From positions 500,501 to 564,500 of the forward strand of contig CANLQI010000001.1 in NCBI GenBank assembly GCA_947493325.1: a DNA stretch of 64,000 bases, written 5' to 3'. The translations under genes were made by a program, and so were the position numbers. The notes below the pieces were generated by a model. It saw only the letters and a list, made by a program, of their open reading frames with translations. It made no database searches and was not told the origin of the DNA. The DNA is from an uncultured Sphingomonadaceae bacterium. GTDB lineage: Bacteria > Pseudomonadota > Alphaproteobacteria > Sphingomonadales > Sphingomonadaceae. Positions 47,989 to 55,442 of this stretch are shown here, one piece after another (position 1 is the first letter of the stretch; every line of letters begins with the position of its first letter).

Positions 47989-48168
47989 ATGAGTAAAAAG
48001 AAAAGCGAAGATAAGAAGAAAATGTCAGACGCCGCCAAAATCGGCGCGGCGGCAATAGGCTCGGCAGCGCTCGCGGCGGCCCTGCTTTATGCGGGCAAGC
48101 ACAGGAAAGCCGAGGACAAAGCGCCGAAAAAGCCGAAAAAAGATATGCCGCCGCCGGAAACGGATTGA
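47989..48168 (+). CDS. 59-aa lysine-rich single-helix peptide between leuC and leuD
   Basis: ATG 47989 has AGGA upstream and follows the leuC stop by 12 bp. The protein starts [14 protein letters not shown], has one Ala/Gly-rich helix (about 15-36, [17 protein letters not shown]), and ends in a Lys/Pro tail ([16 protein letters not shown]). leuD starts 4 bp after its stop. I do not recognise the family. It could be a membrane-bound accessory of unknown use, or a translation-coupling leader for leuD. Confidence 0.8.
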   Translation: MSKKKSEDKKKMSDAAKIGAAAIGSAALAAALLYAGKHRKAEDKAPKKPKKDMPPPETD

Positions 48169-48172
48169 CGCG

Positions 48173-48763
48173 GTGCGGGGTATCTCCAAGGTCATTGGCC
48201 GCGCCATTCCCTTTGGCCGCAAAAATGTCGACACCGATGTTATTATTCCGGCCAAATGGCTGAAAACCATTACCCGCGAAGGCTTGGGGCAGGGCGCATT
48301 TGAAACGGTACGCCGTGAAGCTGATAATGTGTTTGACCATGCCGAATATGCCGGCGCGCCAATATTGATTGCGGGTGATAATTTCGGCTGCGGGTCAAGC
48401 CGCGAGCATGCCGCATGGGCGCTGCTCGATATGGGCGTTACGGCAGTGATTGCGCCGAGTTTTTCGGATATTTTCAGCAGCAACGCTTTCAAGAACGGCA
48501 TCCTCACCATCGAGCTGCCGCAAGGCGCGATTGACCGCCTGATGGAAGTGACCGCGACAGACCCGATAGACATTGATCTTGATAGCCAGACTGTCACCAC
48601 GCCGTTTCAGGACCGGTTCGAATTTGCCATCGATCCGTTCCGCAAAAACTGCCTGATAAACGGGCTGGATGAAATCGGCATGACGATGGAGCGGGACGAT
48701 GCGATAGCGGCATATGAAGCGGGTCTATCCGCAGACAAGCCCTGGCAACAGCCACGATCATAG
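48173..48763 (+). CDS. leuD: 3-isopropylmalate dehydratase small subunit
   Basis: 196 aa from GTG 48173, which gives the normal N-terminus [20 protein letters not shown]. Swivel-domain motifs [16 protein letters not shown] and [13 protein letters not shown] are present. It completes the isopropylmalate isomerase with leuC. The rest of the leucine pathway is outside the window. The 237-bp stretch after it is AT-rich and holds no gene. Confidence 0.96.
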   Translation: MRGISKVIGRAIPFGRKNVDTDVIIPAKWLKTITREGLGQGAFETVRREADNVFDHAEYAGAPILIAGDNFGCGSSREHAAWALLDMGVTAVIAPSFSDIFSSNAFKNGILTIELPQGAIDRLMEVTATDPIDIDLDSQTVTTPFQDRFEFAIDPFRKNCLINGLDEIGMTMERDDAIAAYEAGLSADKPWQQPRS

Positions 48764-49000
48764 CAATTGAAATGTAGGATTGCTGTTGATAGCTTTCCGG
48801 TATGACTCCATTTTTGTGCGATAATCCCGACCGATTCTATTGTTCATTACATTTCCGACGCTAAATTCAACATAAAATTATGTGAGATTGCACCCCAAAT
48901 CGCGTTACCTTTGTTACCTTATTCATTAAATTCATTTGAAATATGAACAGAAATGATCTGTATTTACAGATCTCAAATCACCAGAAAGGGAGACTGCCAA

Positions 49001-49996
49001 ATGCGCGCACTGCTATCAAAAGAAACGGGTGGTCCCGAAACACTGGAAATGACAGAGATTGATGATCCGGTGGCCGGGGCCGGGGAGCTTTTGATTTCGG
49101 TCAGGGCCTGTTCGATCAACTTCCCGGATGCGCTGATTATTCAGGATATGTACCAGCTACGCCCGCCGCGTCCGTTTGCACCGGGCAGCGAAATTGCGGG
49201 CGTTGTCGAGGCTGTCGGCGACGGTGTGACCGATTTCAAGGTCGGCGACCGCGTGATTGCGGGAACCGGCTTTGGCGGGCTAGTCGAGAAAAAAGCGATT
49301 GCCGCCGCTGCGGCTTACCACTTGCCGGACGAATTCAGTTTTGAACAGGGCGCGTCGCTGCTGATGACATATGGCACGTCGATCCACGCGCTGAAAGACC
49401 GCGGGCATATTAAGGAAGGCGATACGCTGCTGGTATTGGGCGCGGCGGGCGGTGTGGGTCTCGCGGCTGTTGAGCTGGGCAAAGCCTATGGTGCACGCGT
49501 TGTTGCCGGCGTTTCCAGCGAAGCGAAAGCCGAAGCGGCCCGGGAATCGGGCGCAGACGAAGCGGTGGTCTATGCAAGGCAGCCGTTTGACAAGGAACAG
49601 TCCAAGGCGCTCAGCCAGCAGTTCAAGGCAGCCGTTGGCCCCGAAGGCGCCAATGTAATCTATGATGCGGTGGGCGGCGATTACAGCGAGCCTGCGGTGC
49701 GTTCAATTGCATGGGAAGGGCGTTTTCTGGTGGTGGGTTTCCCCGCTGGAATTGCGAAACTGCCGCTCAATCTCACGCTTTTGAAAAGCTGCGATGTATG
49801 CGGGGTATTCTGGGGCGCCTATGCGGCGCGTGATCCGCAGGGCAATGCCGCCAATATCGCCGAACTGTTTGATCTTTGGAAAGCGGGCAAGATCAGCCCG
49901 AAAATCTCCGAGACTTTTGCATTTGAAGATGCGGGCAAAGCCATTGCCAGACTCGCAAACCGCGACGCCATCGGCAAGCTGGTAGTGGTAATGTAA
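49001..49996 (+). CDS. NADPH:quinone oxidoreductase family protein
   Basis: 331 aa from ATG 49001, with AAGGGAGA upstream. MDR/zeta-crystallin type without structural zinc. The GroES-like N-domain has PFAPGSEIAGVVEAVGDGV, and the Rossmann part LLVLGAAGGVGLAAVELGKA. CGVFWGAYAARDPQ near the end is typical of the quinone reductase group (Qor/QorB). It is monocistronic with an AT-rich leader. Confidence 0.92.
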   Translation: MRALLSKETGGPETLEMTEIDDPVAGAGELLISVRACSINFPDALIIQDMYQLRPPRPFAPGSEIAGVVEAVGDGVTDFKVGDRVIAGTGFGGLVEKKAIAAAAAYHLPDEFSFEQGASLLMTYGTSIHALKDRGHIKEGDTLLVLGAAGGVGLAAVELGKAYGARVVAGVSSEAKAEAARESGADEAVVYARQPFDKEQSKALSQQFKAAVGPEGANVIYDAVGGDYSEPAVRSIAWEGRFLVVGFPAGIAKLPLNLTLLKSCDVCGVFWGAYAARDPQGNAANIAELFDLWKAGKISPKISETFAFEDAGKAIARLANRDAIGKLVVVM

Positions 49997-50107
49997 ATTG
50001 TAAGCTCTCTTCCAAAAGAAGGGCGCTTAATTTCATGCTGCGCCTTGCGCCCACCGCGCTGCCAACCTATTTTATACATGAGTGAATATCAAAGCTAGGA
50101 AGCCATT

Positions 50108-50434
50108 ATGAGTGATATAAATGACCGTAAAAAAGCGTTTGAAAACAAGTTTGCGCGTGATGCGGAAATGCAGTTCAAGGTCAATGCGCGGCGTAACAAG
50201 CTGGTCGGGCATTGGGCCGCGGCCCAAATGAACCTGACCGCCGAAGAAACCGACGCCTATGCAAAATCGGTCGTTGCTGCGGATTTTGAAGAAGCGGGTG
50301 ATGATGACGTGATGCGCAAATTGCTGGGCGACCTTACATCTGCGGGTGTTGAAATCGATGAAGCCGGTGTACGCACCGCGATGGAAGAATATATGGACGA
50401 GGCGCGCCGTCAGTATATGGAAGAGTCCGAGTAA
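50108..50434 (+). CDS. DUF1476 / ATPase inhibitor subunit zeta
   Basis: 108 aa. The N-terminus DINDRKKAFENKFARDAEMQ is the inhibitory segment that inserts in the F1 rotor interface in Paracoccus. The rest is a four-helix bundle: RRNKLVGHWAAAQM, LTAEETDAYAKSVVAADFEE and so on. The family is restricted to alphaproteobacteria, and blocks ATP hydrolysis by the F1Fo enzyme. It heads a zeta-bolA-grxD set, a widely conserved neighbourhood. Confidence 0.92.
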   Translation: MSDINDRKKAFENKFARDAEMQFKVNARRNKLVGHWAAAQMNLTAEETDAYAKSVVAADFEEAGDDDVMRKLLGDLTSAGVEIDEAGVRTAMEEYMDEARRQYMEESE

Positions 50435-50440
50435 GCCATC

Positions 50441-50674
50441 ATGCCCATGACAGCGCAGGAAATTGAAAGCATGATCGTGGCGGCAATGCCGGGTGCCAAG
50501 GTGGAAATCACTGATCTGGCGGGTGACGGTGATCATTACGCCGCGCATGTTGTGTCGGAAAGCTTTCGCGGAATGTCCCGTGTGAAGCAGCATCAGGCGG
50601 TATATGCCGCGCTGGACGGCAAAATGGGCGGCGTGCTGCATGCCTTGCAACTCACTACCGCCGTTCCCAAATAG
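50441..50674 (+). CDS. BolA/IbaG family protein
   Basis: 77 aa. The family helix-turn region is HYAAHVVSESFRGMSRVKQHQAVYAAL, with the Fe-S-ligand His and the conserved RVKQHQ. BolA proteins partner monothiol glutaredoxins in Fe-S trafficking. The next gene encodes such a glutaredoxin, 36 bp downstream. ATG 50447 is an alternative start. Confidence 0.94.
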   Translation: MPMTAQEIESMIVAAMPGAKVEITDLAGDGDHYAAHVVSESFRGMSRVKQHQAVYAALDGKMGGVLHALQLTTAVPK

Positions 50675-50710
50675 ATTGTAACGCAATTAAACAGGTCAGG
50701 AGTTTCGGCC

Positions 50711-51046
50711 ATGAGTGACGCCGTGAATACGAAAATCGAAGAATTGGTTTCATCAAATGATGTGCTGGTATTCATGAAAGGCACGCCTTTATTCCCGCAG
50801 TGCGGTTTTTCCAGCCGCGCGGTTGCCATTCTCGACCATCTGGGTGTGGCCTATGAAAGCGTTGATGTGTTGCAGGACATGGAAGTGCGGCAGGGCATCA
50901 AGACATATTCCGACTGGCCGACTATTCCGCAGCTGTACGTCAAAGGCGAATTTATTGGCGGATCTGACATTATGATGGAAATGTTCGAGGCAGGCGAGCT
51001 GGCGACGTTGATGGACGAAAAAGGCGTGGCCAAGGCCGAGAGCTGA
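50711..51046 (+). CDS. grxD: Grx4-type monothiol glutaredoxin
   Basis: 111 aa. The active site is the monothiol CGFS in PLFPQCGFSSRAV, preceded by VLVFMKGTPL. WPTIPQLYVKGEFIGGSDIMMEM binds glutathione and is the family hallmark. It forms a 2Fe-2S-bridged complex with BolA and delivers clusters. The adjacent bolA supports this role. Confidence 0.97.
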   Translation: MSDAVNTKIEELVSSNDVLVFMKGTPLFPQCGFSSRAVAILDHLGVAYESVDVLQDMEVRQGIKTYSDWPTIPQLYVKGEFIGGSDIMMEMFEAGELATLMDEKGVAKAES

Positions 51047-51065
51047 AACCCGGTCTTTCGGGCGC

Positions 51066-51905
51066 ATGACGATGATAAAAACGCCTGATAATCAAAAACC
51101 CCAAGATCAAAAAGATGTACAATATGACCCCATGACGGGGCAGAAACTGGCGCCTGCCATAGATGCGGCCACAGTGGTGATTTTCCGTGACACACCGGCA
51201 GGCGATCCGCCCGAACTGCTGATGGTCGAACGTTCTGCGAAAATGGCCTTTGCCGCAGGCGCAGCCGTCTTTCCAGGGGGACGCATCGATCCGGAAGACC
51301 ATGCGTTTGCCGCAGCTTTGGGCTGCGCAGATGATGATGGGGAAGGCGCGGCGCGCATTGCCGCAATCCGCGAGACTATAGAAGAAACCGGGCTTGCCAT
51401 CGGCTTTGCCGAAACCCCGGATGAGGCACTGTTACAGTCTGCGCGCGCAGATCTGCATGCGGGCAGGCCATTACAGGAAATCTGCGAAGCACATGGGTGG
51501 TGGATCGATATGGACGCGATGGTGCCTTTTGCACGCTGGCGGCCTTCGTTCAGCGAGGCGCGTATTTTCGACACACGTTTCTATCTCGCCGATGCGGGTG
51601 CGGGCCGTGACAAGGTTTTGGTGGATGAGACCGAAAATCGCCGCCTGTTCTGGGCCAGTGCAGTCGATGTGTTGGAAAGAGCGGATAAGGGCGAGCTCAG
51701 GATTATTTTTCCCACCCGCCGCAATCTGGAGCGGCTCGCACAATTTGCGGCATTTGACGATGCCGTGGATCATGCCAACGCCATTCCGGTGCGCACTGTG
51801 ACTCCATTTATCGAGGAACGCGGCGGCACACCGCATTTATGTGTGCCCGATGATCTGGGCTATCCGGTAACGTCCGAGCCGATGCAAAAAGCACAGCGCG
51901 GGTAA
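51066..51905 (+). CDS. Nudix hydrolase
   Basis: 279 aa. The Nudix box is GGRIDPEDHAF...RETIEETG, with an insert of about 14 residues between its first Gly and the REXXEE part. AAVFPGGRID precedes it. This long form resembles Nudt19/RppH-unrelated CoA-diphosphatase-like members. It sits 19 bp after grxD. Substrate is not predictable from sequence alone. Confidence 0.9.
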   Translation: MTMIKTPDNQKPQDQKDVQYDPMTGQKLAPAIDAATVVIFRDTPAGDPPELLMVERSAKMAFAAGAAVFPGGRIDPEDHAFAAALGCADDDGEGAARIAAIRETIEETGLAIGFAETPDEALLQSARADLHAGRPLQEICEAHGWWIDMDAMVPFARWRPSFSEARIFDTRFYLADAGAGRDKVLVDETENRRLFWASAVDVLERADKGELRIIFPTRRNLERLAQFAAFDDAVDHANAIPVRTVTPFIEERGGTPHLCVPDDLGYPVTSEPMQKAQRG

Positions 51906-51934
51906 GGTCAAAAATTTTAGCCAGGAGAAATGGA

Positions 51935-52255
51935 ATGGATAAGGTGCATATCGAACGCGAAGACGGGGATAATGGCAAAATCCGGTACGTAGCGACTGTA
52001 CAAGATGTAGAGGGCGAAGGTGAACTCACCATGTTCCGCGCAAAAAAGGGTGTATATGTTGCGGATCACACTGGCGTGCCGAAACATATGGGCGGTAATG
52101 GCATTGGCTCAAAACTGATCAAATTTATGATTGAGGACGCCCGTGCAAATGGCCTGCGCGTTGTGCCATCGTGTCCATTTATCGCCAAGAAATGGGAAAA
52201 ACACCCCGAATGGTCGGATGTACTGATCGATCGGGATGAGGCGCGGCAGCTATAG
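51935..52255 (+). CDS. small GNAT-like N-acetyltransferase (YjdJ type)
   Basis: 106 aa, with AGGAGAA before ATG 51935. The acetyl-CoA site reads HMGGNGIGSKLIKFMIEDAR, followed by LRVVPSCPFIAKKW, the signature of short COG2388 acetyltransferases. These have half-sized GNAT folds and unknown substrates. It precedes the tRNA-Arg insertion locus. Confidence 0.88.
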   Translation: MDKVHIEREDGDNGKIRYVATVQDVEGEGELTMFRAKKGVYVADHTGVPKHMGGNGIGSKLIKFMIEDARANGLRVVPSCPFIAKKWEKHPEWSDVLIDRDEARQL

Positions 52256-52270
52256 GAAATCGGTGCGCTT

Positions 52271-52465
52271 GGCCTTCGGAAACAGGGCAGGTTCTGCATC
52301 AAATGGAACATGGAGAATTGGTGCGCCCGGCAGGACTTGAACCACTTTTGATGGCTTGACCATCAAAACAACTATCTGAAGCAGGTTCGTCCGGCCTTCG
52401 GAAACAGGGCAGGTTCTGCATCAAGTGGAACATGGAGAATTGGTGCGCCCGGCAGGACTCGAACC
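52271..52465. repeat. 73-bp direct duplication containing a tRNA-Arg 3' remnant
   Basis: Copy A (52271-52343) and copy B (52393-52465) differ at two bases and lie 122 bp apart. Both include the tRNA 3' end (TGGTGCGCCCGGCAGGACT, plus strand). In copy A the rest of the tRNA is replaced by a perfect 9-bp hairpin (TTTTGATGG 52346-52354, CCATCAAAA 52360-52368), so it is a broken tRNA end. This marks an older integration or duplication next to the present one. Confidence 0.85.
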
Positions 52466-52517
52466 TGCTGCCTCAAGATTAGAAGTCTCGCGCTCTATCC
52501 AGATGAGCTACGGGCGC
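52441..52517 (-). tRNA. tRNA-Arg (anticodon TCT)
   Basis: 77 nt including an encoded CCA (52443-52441). Acceptor GCGCCCG pairs with CGGGCGC. The D-stem begins TAGCTC, the anticodon loop is CTTCTAA, and the T-arm contains GGTTCGAGTCC. The 5' half (52477-52517) is repeated exactly at 54154-54194, so the gene is the attachment site of the Fic mini-island. Confidence 0.97.
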
Positions 52518-52551
52518 ACAGTGCAAAACTATTGGTTTCGAGCGGATTTCC

Positions 52552-52580
52552 CGCCTAGTCCTGTATGAAAGGTGTGTCAA
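52552..52580 (-). promoter_or_regulatory. possible island-borne promoter for tRNA-Arg
   Basis: On the minus strand TTGACA (52580-52575) is followed after 17 nt by TAGGCG (52557-52552), 35 bp before the tRNA 5' end. The -10 is weak. It lies within the inserted DNA, so the island would supply transcription of the rebuilt tRNA. Confidence 0.4.
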
Positions 52581-52656
52581 TGGATTTGGAACAAAGTGGT
52601 ATCATTGGGTATATCCCGGCACATAATTAGCACAATGGCCGGCACATAAAAATGCC

Positions 52657-53784
52657 TTAGCTGTCGACTTTTGGAGAAAATATAGTCCGCCCTTCCACAA
52701 TGTTTATCAGTGTTGGAACCGCATAGAGAGCTGGAGTTCTGCCAGCGCCATCACGAATACGGGTTATGACACCGGAATCTGAAAGTTGGCGGAGCATATT
52801 GTTAGCTGTAACACGGGTATTGAAGCCAACATCTTGAGCGAATTTTGGCCCTGATATCACCGGGCTTTTGAACAAACTATCTACAGCTGCATGTGAGAAT
52901 TGAGAATGTGTAATTTCTACTACTCTTTCCTGCATCGCTTCATAAAGATTACGAATTTCTATAACTTTTTTGATATTAGACTCAGCTTGAGTTATTAATC
53001 CACCTAGAAAAAAATCGATCCATCCGTGCCAATCATTCGCATTTGTTATCTCCAACAATCGGTCATAATATTCATTTCGGTTACTTTCGAGGAATTCTGA
53101 CATATAGAACATTGGCCTTGAGAGCCTTTGATGCTGAAACAATATGAGAGGAATAAGCATTCTACCAATCCGACCATTCCCATCTTTAAATGGGTGAATT
53201 ATCTCAAACTGTGCGTGTGCAATGCACGTGAGTAAGAGTGGGTCTTCATCCTTTATGCCTAAATAATCTTCTAAATTTAGCAGGCTTGATTGCATCACTG
53301 CTGGATTCGGAGGTATAAATCTTGCTCTTTCTATTGGGTCACCGCGCCGGCCAATCCAGTTTTGATCCGCTCTGAACGCTCCGGGCTCTTTGTTTCGACC
53401 TCTTACGCCTTGCATTAGTCTTTGGTGTATTTCTTTAATTAGCGAGAGTGACAAAGGTCGATCCATCATCGCGTGTTCGGCTTGTTGCACAGCACTTCTA
53501 TAATTTGATACTTCTTCAATATCGTCTCTGCGAGCCTCTAAAATTACGCCAGCATCAGCTTCAAAAACTTCATCTAGTGTAGCTTGAGTGCCTTCAATTT
53601 TGGAAGATAATACAGCTTCATTTGCAGTTATAGGGGATAGCAAAACGCCAGGGTTCAGAAGTGTTTGTAACATCCCATCATACCTTGCTAAACAACTATT
53701 GGCTTCGCCTACTAAAGGTAGGATTTCACGCCAACTTAGCTCTCTGATTGGCAAGCTATCCGGTACATATGGCTGATTGGTCAT
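52657..53784 (-). CDS. Fic/DOC family AMP-transferase with N-terminal inhibitory motif
   Basis: 375 aa from ATG 53784. Residues S60-S61-K-I-E64-G65 form the inhibitory motif SxxxEG of class II Fic proteins. The active-site motif is HPFKDGNGRIGR (H197-R208), complete with the catalytic His. FRADQNWIG and the FIPPNP segment are typical Fic flanks. The last 90 residues look like a winged-helix domain (FAQDVGFNTRVTANNMLRQL), as in SoFic-type proteins. It may AMPylate a host target and bind DNA. Base composition is AT-rich, unlike the neighbours. It is the only gene of the island, with no separate antitoxin. Confidence 0.92.
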   Translation of the reverse strand: MTNQPYVPDSLPIRELSWREILPLVGEANSCLARYDGMLQTLLNPGVLLSPITANEAVLSSKIEGTQATLDEVFEADAGVILEARRDDIEEVSNYRSAVQQAEHAMMDRPLSLSLIKEIHQRLMQGVRGRNKEPGAFRADQNWIGRRGDPIERARFIPPNPAVMQSSLLNLEDYLGIKDEDPLLLTCIAHAQFEIIHPFKDGNGRIGRMLIPLILFQHQRLSRPMFYMSEFLESNRNEYYDRLLEITNANDWHGWIDFFLGGLITQAESNIKKVIEIRNLYEAMQERVVEITHSQFSHAAVDSLFKSPVISGPKFAQDVGFNTRVTANNMLRQLSDSGVITRIRDGAGRTPALYAVPTLINIVEGRTIFSPKVDS

Positions 53785-53830
53785 TATGATCAATTAGCAG
53801 GTTTTTGTGAAAAGCAAAAGCTAATATCAC

Positions 53831-53955
53831 TTTTCACAACAAAATTTGTGTAAACTAAAATTTGCATTGTCAGCGTTGTGAACAATCCGAATCCATTTTG
53901 GTTTGCACTAAAATTAGAGTGTAAACCTAAATTTACACAAATTAGCTTGTGAAAA
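53831..53955 (-). promoter_or_regulatory. inverted-repeat operator region upstream of fic
   Basis: Arms 53831-53856 and 53930-53955 match as inverses at 22 of 26 positions. Inside lie GTTTGCACT (53901-53909) and AGTGTAAAC (53918-53926), another inverted pair. TTTACAC/GTGTAAA occurs at 53848, 53919 and 53932. It lies 47 bp before fic, so it could bind the Fic winged helix (autoregulation); iteron-like replication sites are the alternative. The remainder, 53956-54153, is AT-rich with no visible gene. Confidence 0.65.
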
Positions 53956-54153
53956 CTTTATCGAAGATAGCCTTTCAAAGCAAACTAGGCTTATCAACAA
54001 AAATAGGTGATTTAGTCTCGCGTCCATTATGGATGGAAACATAGTCTAAAACCATAAATATTTATATAAAACAACTGCTTATCAGTTGGAGTATTATCAA
54101 CACTATGATTATAATTTATATTATAAATCAATTAGTTGTGCTGGTTTGACTCT

Positions 54154-54194
54154 GATTAGAAGTCTCGCGCTCTATCCAGATGAGCTACGGGCGC
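54154..54194 (-). repeat. displaced 5' half of tRNA-Arg (island attachment repeat)
   Basis: Identical over 41 bp to the tRNA 5' end through the anticodon loop (52477-52517). Beyond it the sequences differ. It is the outer boundary of the mini-island and not a functional tRNA. Sequence to 54282 should be the native tRNA upstream region. Confidence 0.92.
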
Positions 54195-54282
54195 TTGCCA
54201 GTGAAACGGGTAAATACTGCTTCGTTTGACATAGCCCACATAGCGCCCTTTGGCGCACATGCAAACTGCGATATGAGGATGC

Positions 54283-55044
54283 ATGGACAATGATACGAAT
54301 CATGACGCAAACGCGGCTGATAATCCAGTTGGTTCGATAAACAGCGACCAGCTTACGCAGCACCGTTTCCGCTATTTCGATTTTGTGATGGCGGCTTTTG
54401 TGACGGTATTGCTGCTTTCCAATGTCGTGGGTGCGGCCAAGCTTACATTTATCAACATAGATGGTGAGCAGTGGGTTTATGGCGCGGGAATATTATTTTT
54501 TCCGCTGGGCTATGTCATTGGTGACATACTGACGGAAATCTATGGTTACGCCCGTGCGCGCCGTGTGATCTGGGCCGGATTTGCCGCCATGCTGTTTATG
54601 GCCTTTATGTGCTGGGTGGTGGTGCAACTCCCGCCCGCGAATGTCTGGGACGGGCAGGATGCCTATGAGCGTGTGTTTGGCCAGGTGCCGCGCATCGTAT
54701 TCGCCTCGATCATTGCCTTTTGGGCTGGGGAATTTGTGAACAGCTATGTTATGGCACGTATGAAAATATGGACCAGAGGCAAGGCGCTTTGGTCGCGCAC
54801 CATTGGATCGACGATAGCAGGTCAGGGGGTGGACAGCTTGATTTTCTATCCATTGGCATTCTATGGCGTCTGGGAAACAAGTGCGGTGCTAACAGTCATG
54901 GTAACAAATTGGGCGCTTAAAGTGGGTTGGGAAGTGGTTTTGACACCTGTGACCTATACGGTTATCGGCTGGCTTAAGAGACGTGAAGGTGTAGATGTTT
55001 ATGACGCAGGGACAAACTTCACGCCATTTACAACTAAAGTCTGA
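54283..55044 (+). CDS. yhhQ: queuosine precursor transporter (YhhQ family)
   Basis: 253 aa with six or seven membrane helices. YFDFVMAAFVTVLLLSNVVG, ILFFPLGYVIGDILTEIYGYAR and IGSTIAGQGVDSLIFY are signatures of the VUT/YhhQ family, which imports preQ0/preQ1. It fits with tgt at the left end of the window. A Gly/Asn-rich hydrophilic N-terminus of about 30 residues precedes the first helix. It lies just outside the mini-island. Confidence 0.93.
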   Translation: MDNDTNHDANAADNPVGSINSDQLTQHRFRYFDFVMAAFVTVLLLSNVVGAAKLTFINIDGEQWVYGAGILFFPLGYVIGDILTEIYGYARARRVIWAGFAAMLFMAFMCWVVVQLPPANVWDGQDAYERVFGQVPRIVFASIIAFWAGEFVNSYVMARMKIWTRGKALWSRTIGSTIAGQGVDSLIFYPLAFYGVWETSAVLTVMVTNWALKVGWEVVLTPVTYTVIGWLKRREGVDVYDAGTNFTPFTTKV

Positions 55045-55055
55045 ATATCAAAACC

Positions 55056-55442
55056 ATGTCTGAATTAGGGTCATTTCAAACGGGTAAACTATGGATTGAA
55101 CAGCTGCTTGGTCTTGAGAAAGACACATTGCATGTCTTGGTCGGATTGGTTGTATTCGTGCTCATAATAGCAATTTTCCGGCGTAAGCCATGGCACATCT
55201 TGCCTGTGTTTGGAGCTGTATTGGCAGCATTTGTCGGTGAAGCACTCGATCTATATGAGATGATTGAATTGCGCGAAATACCGTGGGAGAATATTCCTTG
55301 GGAGCATTTAACACATGATTTATGGGTAACGAGTGCGGTTCCCATGGGCCTATTCTTGCTGGCTTTCGCTTTTCGGCCGATGCCTAAAAAAGATGTGTTA
55401 GTGGATGACGACAGTTCAGATGAATTAGTTTTTGAAATCTAG
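55056..55442 (+). CDS. three-helix membrane protein of unknown function
   Basis: 128 aa. Three membrane helices (about 26-42, 48-68, 91-109) and an acidic tail (DDDSSDELVFE). WENIPWEHLTHDLWVTSAVP is the best-conserved-looking part. I do not recognise a family; VanZ-like topology is possible. It starts 11 bp after yhhQ, so probably the same transcript. Its 3' end overlaps the convergent lipoprotein gene by 4 bp. Confidence 0.75.
   Translation: MSELGSFQTGKLWIEQLLGLEKDTLHVLVGLVVFVLIIAIFRRKPWHILPVFGAVLAAFVGEALDLYEMIELREIPWENIPWEHLTHDLWVTSAVPMGLFLLAFAFRPMPKKDVLVDDDSSDELVFEI

Larger units (their letters stand above)
52477..54194. mobile_element. 1.7 kb AT-rich mini-island integrated at tRNA-Arg
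   Basis: Perfect 41-bp direct repeats (52477-52517 inside the tRNA, 54154-54194 displaced 5' half) bound 1,677 bp. The interior is clearly more AT-rich than both flanks. It holds one gene, fic, on the minus strand and a 370-bp AT-rich control region, and no integrase. The displaced fragment on the far side shows the island replaced the 5' half of the tRNA up to the anticodon loop, so the functional tRNA is now transcribed from the island. Likely a non-autonomous island mobilised by an integrase elsewhere. Confidence 0.85.

Noticed and set aside
48760-48786. Terminator after leuD (AGCAAT/ATTGCT)
   Set aside because: Stem of six weak pairs without a T-run; too weak to call.
49001-49996. Zinc alcohol dehydrogenase
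   Set aside because: The zinc-ligand cysteines are absent; the quinone oxidoreductase group fits better.
52320-52393. A second tRNA gene beside tRNA-Arg
   Set aside because: The 3' end matches, but the anticodon and D-arm regions are replaced by a 9-bp hairpin; no cloverleaf can form.
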